This document shows, one piece after another, positions 11,441-22,832 of a DNA stretch of 64,000 bases. A model generated the notes under the pieces. The model did not search any database, was not told the DNA's origin, and saw only the letters and a list, made by a program, of their open reading frames with translations. A program made the position numbers and the translations under genes. Location of the stretch: assembly GCA_009823505.1 (NCBI GenBank), contig VZQC01013708.1, positions 761,151-825,150 of the forward strand, read 5' to 3'. Every line of letters begins with the position of its first letter. Positions within the stretch are counted from its first letter, which is position 1. This DNA is from Rhizomys pruinosus (taxonomy: Eukaryota; Chordata; Mammalia; Rodentia; Spalacidae).

Positions 11441-11779
11441 TTTTTTTTAATTTTATTTTATTTTTTTTATTTTTAAGGGATTCTACAATACAATGACACA
11501 GTTGTTTGCAGATAACAATGATGTTACTCAGTATGTCATACAATTAAGTAATTGGTGCATTTTGCAAGTATCTATGTCCAAATTTTGAACAACCCAAGGT
11601 TCCCATAGTCCAGTTGGAGAAGCTTGTATGCACAGGCATGTTGATCAATCAGGTGTCCAGACTATATTCCTATAGTCTCATGATTCACCCCTATCTCTCC
11701 ACAGCCCTTACAATCTACCACGCCTCCTCTTCTGCAGTTTGTTCCCTAGGCTTTGGGAAAGGGGCACAAGTGGGCCCTC
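11441..11779 (-). mobile_element. Unidentified insertion starting with poly(T)
   Basis: About 340 bases between the two halves of an old B2. It opens with a T-rich run, as an antisense retroelement would. No family recognised. The 63-codon frame inside is not supported as a gene. Confidence 0.5.
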
Positions 11780-11850
11780 TTCTGACCTCTACAGGCATTG
11801 CATGACATGGGTGCACTTATATACAAGCAGGCGATATACTTACACACTTT

Positions 11851-12003
11851 TTTTTTTTTTAATATTTTTGAGACAGGGTCTCCCTTTAGCCCCAGCTAGC
11901 CTGGAACTCACTATGTAGACCAGACTGGCCTTGAACTCACAGAGATCTGCCTGCCTTTGCCTCCCGAGTGCTGGGATTAAAGGTGGTCACTACCACGCCT
12001 GGC
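11851..12003 (-). mobile_element. B1 SINE
   Basis: Antisense B1 with poly(T), 'gagacagggtctcccttta', 'gtgctgggattaaagg', ending 'accacgcctggct'. Confidence 0.9.
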
Positions 12004-12034
12004 TCATACACATTATATATAGAGAGAATGGAGG

Positions 12035-12279
12035 GGGCTGGAGAGATGGCCTAGTGGTTAAGGGTGCTGACCGCTCTTACAGAGGACCTGGGTTCGATCC
12101 CCAGCACCCACATGGCGGCCGAGAACCGTCTGAAACTCCAATTCCAGGAGAACTCCAGTTTCAGGGGAATCCGAGACCCTCTTCTGACCTCCGCGGCATT
12201 GCACGACACGGGTGCACAAACCTGCATGCAGACAGTACATTCATACACATACAGAAATAAATTTAAAAAATTTAAAAAA
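12035..12279 (+). mobile_element. B2 SINE, young, 17-bp duplication subtype
   Basis: Head 'ggctggagagatggcctagt', box-B-like 'gggttcgatcccc', then a tandem 17-bp repeat (AACTCCAATTCCAGGAG / AACTCCAGTTTCAGGGG), 'gcacgacacgggtgcac' and an A-rich tail. Flanked by the target-site duplication AGAGAGAATGGAGG. Confidence 0.95.
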
Positions 12280-12396
12280 AAGAGAGAGAGAATGGAGGAA
12301 GATACCTGGCATTGACCTCTGTCAAATTCACATGCATGACGACAATCCTCATGCACATGCATGCCCACATATGAATACATGCTCATCATTTACACA

Positions 12397-12420
12397 CACA
12401 CACACACACACACACACTCA
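12397..12420. repeat. (CA)n microsatellite
   Basis: Short CA run. The following 500 bases (12421-12940) are unique, with no gene recognised. Confidence 0.85.
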
Positions 12421-12941
12421 AAAAGAAAGAAAAAGAACAACTATAGTGAGCAAAATAGGGAGGTCCACCAATCAGGTCAGCACGGTCAACCAACAGTGAC
12501 TGTTTTCCCCAGACTGTTTTTCGGGTTCCAAAGTCATTTATGTGTTTTCTGATCTAGCAGGATTTGAGTTTCTTAGGACAGTCTGTGGAAACATTTTCAC
12601 ATCATCTTCTGGAGAAAAAAAACTCCAGCAAAGCATCGGGTGGGAACTGCTGTATAGACCAGTGTATGCTATGTGAGCTGCCTGATTTATTTGCATATAA
12701 GCTGGAAAACTCACCCCAGACGGCACAGATGAAGCTGGAGGTTGTGACGTCAGACTAGCATGTGGAGGAGCCTTTCTGGGTCGGAGGCCTTCCCCTGTGC
12801 TGGGAGGTCACAGGCAGGTTTCCCAGGTTTGCTGTGGGAGTTCATGCTGGGGACGGCTGCAGAAAGACACACACTGTTCTGATGAGGATCAGTAATCTCT
12901 CTAAGGTAGCCTCACCTCTGAGAAAAATCTTCCAGCGGCAG

Positions 12942-13055
12942 AGCCGGGGAGATGGCTGTTGGTAAAGTGACTCCCATGCAAGCTCAAGGACCCAGGTTCA
13001 ATCCTTGGGGCCTGGGTACAAGTCTGGGGGGTGTCATGGGCTAGAAACAAGCACA
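12942..13055 (+). mobile_element. B4 SINE, 5' part
   Basis: 'gccggggagatggctgttgg', 'caaggacccaggttcaatcc', 'ttggggcctgggtacaag'. Truncated by the composite insertion that follows. Confidence 0.65.
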
Positions 13056-13071
13056 TCAACCCTGGAAATTT

Positions 13072-13225
13072 TTTTTTTTTTTTTTTTTTTTTGAGACAGG
13101 GTCTCCCTTTAGCCCCAGCTAGCCTGGAACTCACTATGTAGACCAGACTGGCCTTAGACTCACAGAGATCCGCGTGCCTCTGCCTCCCAAGTGCTAGGAT
13201 TAAAGGCGTGCGCCACCACGCCCGG
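13072..13225 (-). mobile_element. B1 SINE, part of a B2+B1 block
   Basis: Antisense B1 directly abutting an antisense B2 with only an A/T-rich joint. One target-site pair (AACCCTGGAAATTT at 13058 and 13461) flanks both, so B1 inserted into the B2 tail or both arrived together. Confidence 0.9.
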
Positions 13226-13458
13226 CATTTATTTATTTCTGTATGTGTATCAATGTACTGTCTGCATGCAAGTTTGTGCACCCGTGTCGTGCAATGCCTT
13301 GGAGGTCAGAAGAGGGTGTCGGATTCCCCTGGAACTGGAGTTCTCCTGGAATTGGAGTTTCATACGGTTCTCGGCCGCCATGTGGGTGCTGGGGATAGAA
13401 CCCGGGTCCTCTGTAAGAGCGGTCGGTGCTCTTAACCACTAGGCCATCTCTCCAGCCC
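13226..13458 (-). mobile_element. B2 SINE, young, 17-bp duplication subtype
   Basis: Antisense copy containing the duplicated 'ggaactggagttctcctgga' region and ending 'ggccatctctccagccc'. Right target-site copy at 13461. Confidence 0.95.
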
Positions 13459-13505
13459 AAACCCTGGAAAATTTTGAGGAATGTTTTTTATGGTCTACGG
13501 GACTC

Positions 13506-13508
<3 letters not shown>

Positions 13509-13555
<47 letters not shown>

Positions 13556-13655
13556 ATAGAATAGGGACGGCAATGTGACCTTGGGGTTTGGGGATATATA
13601 TATATATATATTATATAATTATATATTATATAATTATAATATTATATATTATATA
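13509..13655. repeat. (GT)n then AT-rich repeat
   Basis: (GT)n up to 13552, then 40 bases of unique DNA, then an (AT)n/ATTATATAAT tract at about 13593-13655. Low-complexity DNA at which assemblers break. The duplicate at 16027 starts inside this GT run. Confidence 0.95.
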
Positions 13656-13996
13656 GTCACTTTTACAAGGGCGATGTTTAACCAGTCTTAGACAAGCTTC
13701 CTATAGAGCATAAGTATTTGATTACAATATCAAGCATTGTACAAAGAACAGATGTATGAGGTTAGCTAGCTAATCTCACCACACCTTAAGACTTCCTGCT
13801 TGAGAATAGGTCTGATGCATTCCTGAATTCTGTATCCTAAGAGTTCCCCAAACCAGGCAGGTGTTCCTTTAATTCAGGCATGCCTTCAATCCCAGCACAG
13901 CAGGGGTCTATGTCAAGGTCAGACACAGAAAGATTTCTGAACCAAATGGAGTTTATCTAGCCCACACTGTTCTGGCCACCTCATTCCAGAGGTGGA

Positions 13997-14215
13997 GTCA
14001 GGAAGTTGCCTGGCCAGCCTCAACTACTTGGCAAACCCCAGGCTGCTTTGAGAGACCCTGCCTCAAACAGCAAGATTTATCAATGAGGAACAACAGCCAA
14101 GGTTGACCTCTGCCTCCACATAGGTGCACACACATATGTGTGTGCCTGCACGCACCCACACACTCACACAAACACTTCTATCCAACGGTCACACACGGAG
14201 TAAATAAATAAAATT
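13997..14215 (+). mobile_element. B4-like SINE, middle and tail
   Basis: 'ctgctttgagagaccctgcc', then 'ggttgacctctgcctccaca' and a CA/TG-rich tail. Diverged. The same element occurs at 16493-16711 in copy 2. Confidence 0.6.
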
Positions 14216-14746
14216 AAAATACATAAAATCCTCAGTGGCTATTGACTGAATAATGAGGAAATTCAAAGTTCCTGTTCTACAACTGCTGTTAATCATGCTG
14301 GCCACCTTCTTCCTGTCAATCTTTCATTAGTTATTGAGGGGAAATGATTCTATAGAGCATCACTTGGTGGGATGACTCATCGGACATAACTTCCTTCTTT
14401 TCCCATCCAACTGGAAGAGTTCCAGGAGCTTCAACCAGCCATGAAATAAGGACAAAGTGAACTGAGTATCCCCCAAACACAGCTGAGCTCACCGTGACTT
14501 GGAGGGGTGGTTTCACCTTCCTGTCCCCGAGTCCTTGCCTATCTCCAGATGTGCGTGATGCATGTGTGCACACAGGAACAGACCCTGATGACATGTCTGT
14601 TTCATAACTAATCATTGAAACGATGAATCAGAACATTGCCAAATCCCAAGTGCATATTAAAGACACTAACAGTTATAAATGTAGTGATTAATCTAAGAAT
14701 ATTGTGCAGAAAACCTCTAAACATAAGCACAAAGGCCCATACTGTT

Positions 14747-14973
14747 TTTTTTTTTTGTATGTGTATGAATGTATTGTCTGCATGCAGGTCTGTGCACCCG
14801 TGTCGTGCAATGCCGCGGAGGTCAGAAGAGGGTGTCGGATTCCCCTGGAACTGGAGTTCTCCTGGAATTGGAGTTACAGATGGTTCTTAGCCGCCATGTG
14901 GGTGCTGGGGATCGAACCCGGGTCCTCTGCAAGAGTGTCGGTGCTCTTAACCGCTAGGCCATCTCTCCAGCCC
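14747..14973 (-). mobile_element. B2 SINE, 17-bp duplication subtype
   Basis: Antisense, flanked by GGCCCATACTGTT target copies at 14731 and about 14978. Repeated at 17243-17469. Confidence 0.95.
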
Positions 14974-15064
14974 CCATGGCCCATACTGTTGTACAAGTGT
15001 TGGTGTCTATCCCCTTTCTGTGATCTCTGCTTACTGGGTCACTTACTAGCTCAACGGTCCATAT

Positions 15065-15415
15065 GCATGTATATGACTCTGATGGTTAAGCTTCATTGTC
15101 CAGTTGGATGGATGTAGAATCACCATGGAAACAGATCTCTGGATTTGTCTATAAGAGAGGTTCCAGAGAGCTTTAACTGAGCAGGGAAGATGCACCCTGA
15201 ATGAGGACAGCATGTCCCATGGGCTCGGGTTCAGCTGAGCATTCATCTCTCTGCTTGCTGACTGTGGACACCATGTGACCAGCTGTTTCATGCTCCGGAC
15301 ACCAAGCTTTCTCACCGTGATGGACGGGACCCTTAAACTGTGGGCCACAATAAACCCTTCCTTCCTAAAGTTGTTTTGGTCAGGTGTTTGTCTCAGAAAT
15401 GAGAATAGTAACTAA
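15065..15415 (-). mobile_element. Rodent MER-type interspersed repeat
   Basis: 'ctgatggttaagcttcattg', 'gactgtggacaccatgtgac', 'gccacaataaacccttcctt', 'gagaatagtaactaatct'. The AATAAACCCTTCC end is the reverse complement of the start of the copies at 4797 and 10722. Repeated at 17561-17911. Confidence 0.65.
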
Positions 15416-15685
15416 TCTAATTGCTATTTAAACATTTTAAAATCACATTCATTTATTTCTTGTGTGTATCTGGGTAGGAGTATGGCATAACGCCTGTGTA
15501 GAGGTTAGAGGACAACTTGCAGGAGTCGTTTCTGTCTTTCCACTATGTGGGACTTGGGGATCACGTCATCTTGCCATCAGGGCCCCATGCGCCATCTTGA
15601 CTGTCCTTGCTATTTGTAATTCTTTGGGTTTTCAGTTTTCGTTTTTTTTGTTTGTTTGTTTGTTTTGTTTTGTTTTAAATCTTTT

Positions 15686-15923
15686 TTTTAATTTTATTTA
15701 TTTTTGTATATGTATGAGTGTACTGTCTGCATGTAGGTCTGTGCACCTGTGTCGTGCAATGCCACGGAGGTCAGAAGAGGGTCTCGGATTCCCTTGGAAC
15801 TGGAGTTCTCCTGGAATTGGAGTTTCAGACGGTTCTCGGCCACCATGTGGGTGCTGGGGATTGAACCCGGGTCCTCTGCAAGAGCGGTCGGCGCTCTTAA
15901 CCGCTAGGCCATCTCTCCAGCCC
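15686..15923 (-). mobile_element. B2 SINE, 17-bp duplication subtype
   Basis: Antisense young B2 flanked by GGGTTTTCAGTTTT-type target copies at about 15627 and 15925. Repeated at 18182-18419. Confidence 0.95.
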
Positions 15924-16025
15924 CAGGTTTTCAGTTTTTTCCTCTGTGTCTTTGCTTAAAGATGCACAGACACACCCATCCGTACACACCCAGCTGTACA
16001 CCTCTATTTCTGATCTACTTTAGTC

Positions 16026-16026
16026 N
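16026..16026. other. Single N: assembly gap
   Basis: The only ambiguous base in the window. It lies exactly at the junction of the two identical 2,495-bp copies. Confidence 0.99.
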
Positions 16027-18521
16027 GTGTGTGTGTGTGTGTGTGTGTACTATAGAATAGGGACGGCAATGTGACCTTGGGGTTTGGGGATATATATATA
16101 TATATATTATATAATTATATATTATATAATTATAATATTATATATTATATAGTCACTTTTACAAGGGCGATGTTTAACCAGTCTTAGACAAGCTTCCTAT
16201 AGAGCATAAGTATTTGATTACAATATCAAGCATTGTACAAAGAACAGATGTATGAGGTTAGCTAGCTAATCTCACCACACCTTAAGACTTCCTGCTTGAG
16301 AATAGGTCTGATGCATTCCTGAATTCTGTATCCTAAGAGTTCCCCAAACCAGGCAGGTGTTCCTTTAATTCAGGCATGCCTTCAATCCCAGCACAGCAGG
16401 GGTCTATGTCAAGGTCAGACACAGAAAGATTTCTGAACCAAATGGAGTTTATCTAGCCCACACTGTTCTGGCCACCTCATTCCAGAGGTGGAGTCAGGAA
16501 GTTGCCTGGCCAGCCTCAACTACTTGGCAAACCCCAGGCTGCTTTGAGAGACCCTGCCTCAAACAGCAAGATTTATCAATGAGGAACAACAGCCAAGGTT
16601 GACCTCTGCCTCCACATAGGTGCACACACATATGTGTGTGCCTGCACGCACCCACACACTCACACAAACACTTCTATCCAACGGTCACACACGGAGTAAA
16701 TAAATAAAATTAAAATACATAAAATCCTCAGTGGCTATTGACTGAATAATGAGGAAATTCAAAGTTCCTGTTCTACAACTGCTGTTAATCATGCTGGCCA
16801 CCTTCTTCCTGTCAATCTTTCATTAGTTATTGAGGGGAAATGATTCTATAGAGCATCACTTGGTGGGATGACTCATCGGACATAACTTCCTTCTTTTCCC
16901 ATCCAACTGGAAGAGTTCCAGGAGCTTCAACCAGCCATGAAATAAGGACAAAGTGAACTGAGTATCCCCCAAACACAGCTGAGCTCACCGTGACTTGGAG
17001 GGGTGGTTTCACCTTCCTGTCCCCGAGTCCTTGCCTATCTCCAGATGTGCGTGATGCATGTGTGCACACAGGAACAGACCCTGATGACATGTCTGTTTCA
17101 TAACTAATCATTGAAACGATGAATCAGAACATTGCCAAATCCCAAGTGCATATTAAAGACACTAACAGTTATAAATGTAGTGATTAATCTAAGAATATTG
17201 TGCAGAAAACCTCTAAACATAAGCACAAAGGCCCATACTGTTTTTTTTTTTTGTATGTGTATGAATGTATTGTCTGCATGCAGGTCTGTGCACCCGTGTC
17301 GTGCAATGCCGCGGAGGTCAGAAGAGGGTGTCGGATTCCCCTGGAACTGGAGTTCTCCTGGAATTGGAGTTACAGATGGTTCTTAGCCGCCATGTGGGTG
17401 CTGGGGATCGAACCCGGGTCCTCTGCAAGAGTGTCGGTGCTCTTAACCGCTAGGCCATCTCTCCAGCCCCCATGGCCCATACTGTTGTACAAGTGTTGGT
17501 GTCTATCCCCTTTCTGTGATCTCTGCTTACTGGGTCACTTACTAGCTCAACGGTCCATATGCATGTATATGACTCTGATGGTTAAGCTTCATTGTCCAGT
17601 TGGATGGATGTAGAATCACCATGGAAACAGATCTCTGGATTTGTCTATAAGAGAGGTTCCAGAGAGCTTTAACTGAGCAGGGAAGATGCACCCTGAATGA
17701 GGACAGCATGTCCCATGGGCTCGGGTTCAGCTGAGCATTCATCTCTCTGCTTGCTGACTGTGGACACCATGTGACCAGCTGTTTCATGCTCCGGACACCA
17801 AGCTTTCTCACCGTGATGGACGGGACCCTTAAACTGTGGGCCACAATAAACCCTTCCTTCCTAAAGTTGTTTTGGTCAGGTGTTTGTCTCAGAAATGAGA
17901 ATAGTAACTAATCTAATTGCTATTTAAACATTTTAAAATCACATTCATTTATTTCTTGTGTGTATCTGGGTAGGAGTATGGCATAACGCCTGTGTAGAGG
18001 TTAGAGGACAACTTGCAGGAGTCGTTTCTGTCTTTCCACTATGTGGGACTTGGGGATCACGTCATCTTGCCATCAGGGCCCCATGCGCCATCTTGACTGT
18101 CCTTGCTATTTGTAATTCTTTGGGTTTTCAGTTTTCGTTTTTTTTGTTTGTTTGTTTGTTTTGTTTTGTTTTAAATCTTTTTTTTAATTTTATTTATTTT
18201 TGTATATGTATGAGTGTACTGTCTGCATGTAGGTCTGTGCACCTGTGTCGTGCAATGCCACGGAGGTCAGAAGAGGGTCTCGGATTCCCTTGGAACTGGA
18301 GTTCTCCTGGAATTGGAGTTTCAGACGGTTCTCGGCCACCATGTGGGTGCTGGGGATTGAACCCGGGTCCTCTGCAAGAGCGGTCGGCGCTCTTAACCGC
18401 TAGGCCATCTCTCCAGCCCCAGGTTTTCAGTTTTTTCCTCTGTGTCTTTGCTTAAAGATGCACAGACACACCCATCCGTACACACCCAGCTGTACACCTC
18501 TATTTCTGATCTACTTTAGTC
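16027..18521 (+). repeat. 2,495-bp direct duplication, copy 2
   Basis: Starts within (GT)n directly after the N and ends at 18521 ('ctactttagtc'), where unique sequence continues. It carries the same elements as copy 1: B2 at 17243-17469 and 18182-18419 (both minus), a MER-type repeat at 17561-17911 and a B4-like tail at about 16493-16711. Absence of differences over 2.5 kb that includes GT and AT repeats argues for artefact. Confidence 0.97.
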
Positions 18522-19216
18522 AGATGTGAACAGCTAACTATGAGACAGTAATGCAGAGTAGCAAAAACACACTTTTAAATGCACAGGGGGAGCGACGGGA
18601 TTGGTGGCACCCACGCTTCCGGACTCGAACTGTAGCAGCTCTTGCCCTTGGTGCCCACCATTAACTGAGTTCCAGGAGCCTTTAAGAAAGATTTCATCAG
18701 GCATTCAAAGGCATGGATTTTAAATGCAATTACTCTGGGTAATTAGCTGTTTCATCTTCAGTGTCAGTGAATTTGAAATTTAATCTTTGATTGCACAAAG
18801 GAGAATACTAAGTAGCTTGCCCCGTCATCAGGCTAGTGCACTTGAATGCTGGTGGTTGAACTAAATGGCTAAACTTAAAGCTACCCGGGGACTAAGGATG
18901 TCCTGGGACAAGATAGTGGTGAAGGCCCACGTCACAAGTCACCTCTCACCCTTGCCCATGGCAGATGGCGTTGGGCCCCACATTGAGCACATCATGGGAC
19001 ACGTGTACTTGACTGTACACGTGTATACGGGAGCCACCTACTTGACTGTACACGTGTACACGGGAGCCACTTAACTGTCTCCATGTCTGCCCTTCGTGTG
19101 GGATTGTTAGCTCTTCCTTCGCTGTGTGGAAGCACAAAGTTTAACCTCATAGAGCACAGTGCTGGCCTACAGCACTCCACAGACGGATGGACAAGGAAGT
19201 GGAAGAAGCCACAGCT
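18522..19216. other. Unique sequence, no gene recognised
   Basis: About 700 bases without SINEs. Contains the E-box cluster described separately. No open frame with a recognisable domain. Confidence 0.6.
19000..19071. promoter_or_regulatory. Three CACGTG E-boxes in a 33-bp tandem duplication
   Basis: CACGTG occurs at 19000-19005, 19018-19023 and 19051-19056. The segment TACTTGACTGTACACGTGTA... is tandemly duplicated (19006-19038 and 19039-19071). The third site lies in the perfect 12-bp palindrome GTACACGTGTAC. CACGTG is the core bound by bHLH factors of the USF/MYC/TFE/CLOCK type. Function here is inferred only. Confidence 0.4.
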
Positions 19217-19450
19217 AAAATCAGCTGGAGCCTCGGTGATGCTCAGCAGACAAAGTCAGCGCCTGCCTGCAAGCACGACGACCGGGTTTGATCCCCAGAC
19301 TCATGTGGAAAAAAAAAAAGTCCAGGTGTGGTGTTTCATGCTTGTTATCCCAACCCCGGGCAGGCAGAGACAGGCAGATCCCTGGAGCTCCTTAACCAGA
19401 TGGCTTAGCTGAATCACAAGCCCCAGAGCCCAATGAGAGACAATGCCCCC
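19217..19450 (+). mobile_element. B4 SINE
   Basis: ID-like head ('gatgctcagcagacaaag', 'gggtttgatccccagactc'), A-rich joint, B1-like middle ('aggtgtggtgtttcatgctt') and 'cccaatgagagacaatg', followed by a C run. Confidence 0.7.
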
Positions 19451-19514
19451 CCCCCCAATTAGACTGGCCTGAAGAACTATACCTAGGTTATTCTCTGGTT
19501 CTATTTTGTTCTTG

Positions 19515-19735
19515 TTTGATCTCTTTATTTTTATGTGCACGAGTGTTTTGCTGCATGGATGGAAGAGCACCTGTGTTGTGCAGAGACTTGGAGGCCAGAA
19601 GAGGGTGTTGGAGCCCCTAAAACTGGAGTTATGGGTGGTTGGTAGCTGCCATGTGGGTGCCGGGAACCAAACCCAGATCCTCTGAAAGAGCAGCCAGGGA
19701 TCTTACTGGCTGAGCCATCTCTCTAGCACCTTCTG
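19515..19735 (-). mobile_element. Old B2/B3 SINE
   Basis: Antisense: 'gaggccagaagagggtgttg', 'ctgccatgtgggtgccggga', ending 'ctgagccatctctctagcac'. Confidence 0.8.
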
Positions 19736-19755
19736 GCCCATATTTTTTAAACGTT

Positions 19756-19757
<2 letters not shown>

Positions 19758-19793
<36 letters not shown>

Positions 19794-19830
19794 CGTGCAT
19801 GCGTGCATGTGTGTGTGTGTGTGTGTGTGC
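19758..19830. repeat. (GT)n with GCGTGCGT interruption
   Basis: GT run interrupted by CG-containing steps. Followed by a degenerate antisense SINE remnant to about 19945 and a diverged B1-like piece at about 19970-20085. Confidence 0.9.
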
Positions 19831-20089
19831 CATAGCTCATGTGTGGAGGTCAGGAGTCAGTTATCTCCTTCCACCATGTGAGTTCCAGGAATCAAACTCA
19901 AGTCACCTGGCTTGGTTCCAAAGGTAAAGCCAGCCCAGCCACCTTCCCAGCGTGCGCAGATGTGCTGAGTGTAGGGGGCTGGGGGACGCAGGAGGATCAG
20001 AAGTTCAAGGTCGTTCTCAGTAACACAGTGAGTTCTCAACCAGTTTCTGTTTCATGAGACCCCATCTCAAACACAGTAAAGCAAAATAA

Positions 20090-20740
20090 CAAAGTCTTCT
20101 ACAATGGAAGAAAGAAGCTGGATGGGTTCACTGTAGTGAGCTACAAAGAGTGCTACAATCTTCTAAAATCCACAGAGACTCAAGAGCTGTGTACCTCAGA
20201 GCCTGCCCTAAGCGCTTCCAAATCAAGTGCTGCCCTCAGACAGACCGGGGACAGCGATGCCTCCAGAAGGCCCCACAGGCCTCATCTAGGGTTGACTGGC
20301 CCCAAACTCCATTCGCCTCATCGGAAGGAGATGGGAGGTGAGGTTGGTGAGAGAGATCCGGGACATGTGGATGGAAGGAACCCTCCCAGGCTGTGGAAAC
20401 ACAGCGAGCTGCAACACATGAGAACCCCATGAGATTCTTTAAGTTCAGGGTGCCTGTGGGTGACACGAAGGGCTTACATTTTCATATGATGCTGTTGGCA
20501 AGTGACTCATGCCTGTCGGGGAAGAAAGGTCAACCACACAGCAACCCCCAGCCGGCAGTTATGGTGATGAAGGAGAGACACTGGGATTGTGCCCTCTGCC
20601 CTAGTCCCTTTAGGGAAGTGACAGCTCTGAGCTCTGTCAGAGCTCTGATGCCCGGCACTGCCTGGCCACCCAGACCTTTGCCACCTTGACACACTGAAGA
20701 CCACTGGAAGCTGGAGTGGGGGGGACATGGGCCCTGCAAT
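20090..20740. other. Unique sequence, no gene recognised
   Basis: Overlapping frames of up to 98 codons occur on both strands. None has a recognisable domain. Confidence 0.6.
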
Positions 20741-20749
20741 ATCAGCATG

Positions 20750-21065
20750 CACATCCCATGCCCATTTGTTATTCCCTGTGCATATGCTGTGTGTGCACAG
20801 TTGTGTGTCTGTGTGTCATACATGTATGTACAGGTGTGCGTGTGTATGTGTGCATGGGGTTGTGTTTAAGTGTGTGTTATGTAAACACATACATGTGTCT
20901 CTGTGTATGTGTGCCCATTAGATGCATGTATGCATATGTATGTAGTTGCTATGAATGTGTACTATTGCTACGTGCATGTCTGCATGTGTGTGCATGCATA
21001 TATGTAACCCTCCGCACATTTGTGTGTACATCTATGCATGCACAAGTCATTCCTGTGTGAGGGTG
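20750..21065. repeat. Degenerate TG-rich low-complexity tract
   Basis: TGTG/CATG/TATG steps over about 315 bases. The 114- and 64-codon frames here (VCVCVC type) are products of the repeat. Confidence 0.85.
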
Positions 21066-22392
21066 AGTGTGCCTGTCGTGTGGCACGTGGTGCAGTCACC
21101 TCTTCATTCTGAGTCAAGTCTTCCAGCTGAGCATCAGTGCGTCAGCTGTGAGGTGCCGGAAGGGGCTCTGCTCTTCCTGGGATCCTTAGGACCCTCCCAG
21201 CCATATTACATTTGTACTTCTTTTCTTTCTTCTTCCCACAGCCACGTGAGACGGTTAGACCTTGTCACATGGTAGGGTAGGTGTCCATGGCAAGGGCTGT
21301 GGCCGTGGAAAGTGGCCTCTGAGCTCCCTGACCAGCTGGCGGCTCTAAGCCCAGCAAGCAGCCATGCAGTCCAGTTGGGGTCAGGGGTCTGTGCTGGCTC
21401 CCCATGCAGTGCGCTCTTACTGTTCTTACAGTGACCACACGCTCCACCCCCATCCGCTCAGGACTCTCTCCAGACGGTGCCCAGGCTCAGCCGCCACCCC
21501 ACATCCCGGCCCTCTGAGACTCACTGATTTGGGGAGCAAAGAAGTAGAGGCGGAGGAAGACTGAGCCTGGGTGAGCCAGGCCTCAGTGAAGGGCGAAGAG
21601 CCCTTGGCCCCCCCGAGCCTGTGTTACCTTGCTCTCAGGTTTCTGCTGGGCTACCTTTCCAGTCCTGCAGGGAACACGCCACGCCTTGCGACATGGCGAA
21701 AGTGCCTCTGGGGACCACTGAGGGCACCTTGTCCTGGTCACTCATTTCTGCCTTCGCAAGGCCTGCCAGTGTCAGAGCCCCAGATCACTGGGCAGGAGAT
21801 GGTGCTGGAACACGTGGTCAGCCCTGGCTGTGTGCAGGCGCTCTCCTGGGAAGGACCAGGACCGCTGCAGAAACACGGGTTCTGCACAAGGTTTGACATC
21901 AGCTCAGCCACATCCACAGTCATCAAATTTGTCTGGTTTTTCAGGCTTAAGATGAAATGTGAACTTTGGACCGTACTCCAGGTAGGGTGGAGGCAGCGGG
22001 ATCACAACCTGGAGGCCATCCTGTGTTACAAAGCAAGTCCAGTATCAAAAACAAACAAACAAACAAACAAACAAACAAACAAACACACCCCGGGCTACGG
22101 GCTCTTCCCTCACTTAGCTGCTCTGTTTCCAGTCTCTGAGTTTATCACGTGAGTCCAGGAACTGGAGACACAGGGAGGCTCCAGCTGAGCTGGAGGGACC
22201 GGAAGCTGTGCTCTGCACAGCCCTTGCCTAGAGGCAGGTTCAGAGCCACAAAACCTCCGGGCCCTGGTGGCTTTCTAGAAGGACAGGACTTGAGATGACA
22301 TCACAGTGTCCCTCCGCTGCCAGGCGCAAAGAGCAGTGGCCGCTTGCTCACTCACCCATCAGGGTCACTCAGGATTCAAAGAACTTCTGGAG
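21066..22392. other. Mostly unique sequence, (AAAC)n at 22047-22084
   Basis: GC-rich, SINE-poor stretch. A 193-codon frame at 21571-22152 runs through the (AAAC)n repeat and has no recognised domain, so I do not call it a gene. A weak B1-like remnant precedes the AAAC run. Confidence 0.5.
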
Positions 22393-22612
22393 GCTGGGGA
22401 ACTAACTTGCCCAGGATGCACAAAGCCCTGGGTTTGATGTGCAGCACCACAAAGTCTGGGAGTAGTGGGGGTACAGGTCTGTCATCCGGGGTCTCCGTAG
22501 AAGGAAGCAGGAAGATCTGGACTTCAAGGTTATCTTTGCTTAGGTAGAGTTTGAGGTCAGCCCCAAATTCTTAAGACCTTGTATCAAAAAAAGCTCAGTA
22601 AATAAAAAAATA
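22393..22612 (+). mobile_element. ID/B1 composite SINE
   Basis: 'ggctggggaactaacttgcc', 'gccctgggtttgatgtgcag', then a diverged B1-like right part and an A-rich tail. Confidence 0.7.
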
Positions 22613-22617
22613 AAAGA

Positions 22618-22825
22618 ACTGGTACTGGAGATATGACTTAGTGGTTAAGAGCACTTGCTGTCCTTGCAGAGGACCCCGGTTCCATTCCCAGCACCCACAA
22701 CTGTTTTAACTCCAGTTCCAGGAGATCCCGCGCCCTCTTCTGGCTCCTGCAGGCATTGCACAACATGAGTACACATGCAGGCCAGCAAAATACTCATATA
22801 CATAAAATAAAAATATTTTGAAAAA
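22618..22825 (+). mobile_element. B2 SINE, older type without duplication
   Basis: 'gtggttaagagcacttgctg', 'ggaccccggttccattccca', 'gcgccctcttctggctcctg', 'ggcattgcacaacatgag'. Confidence 0.85.
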
Positions 22826-22832
22826 TAAAAAT

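Larger units (their letters stand above)
13531..16025 (+). repeat. 2,495-bp direct duplication, copy 1
   Basis: Matches 16027-18521 at a constant offset of 2,496 bases. Every frame I compared translates identically and the SINEs match base for base wherever checked. The copies are separated by a single N at 16026. Likely an unmerged contig overlap rather than real DNA. Contents: GT/AT repeats, a MER-like stretch, a B4 tail, two B2 copies and a MER-type element. Confidence 0.97.

Noticed and set aside
12035..12110. tRNA genes suggested by GGTTCGATCCC box-B strings
   Set aside because: All such strings lie in the tRNA-derived heads of B2, B4 or ID SINEs and do not complete a cloverleaf.
14636..17613. 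Duplicated small ORFs (84, 137, 165 codons) as a duplicated gene pair
   Set aside because: They are antisense B2 translations within the probable false duplication, and identical for that reason.
21571..22152. 193-codon frame as a candidate exon
   Set aside because: No recognised domain. It reads through an (AAAC)n repeat (NKQT repeats) and overlaps other frames of similar length.
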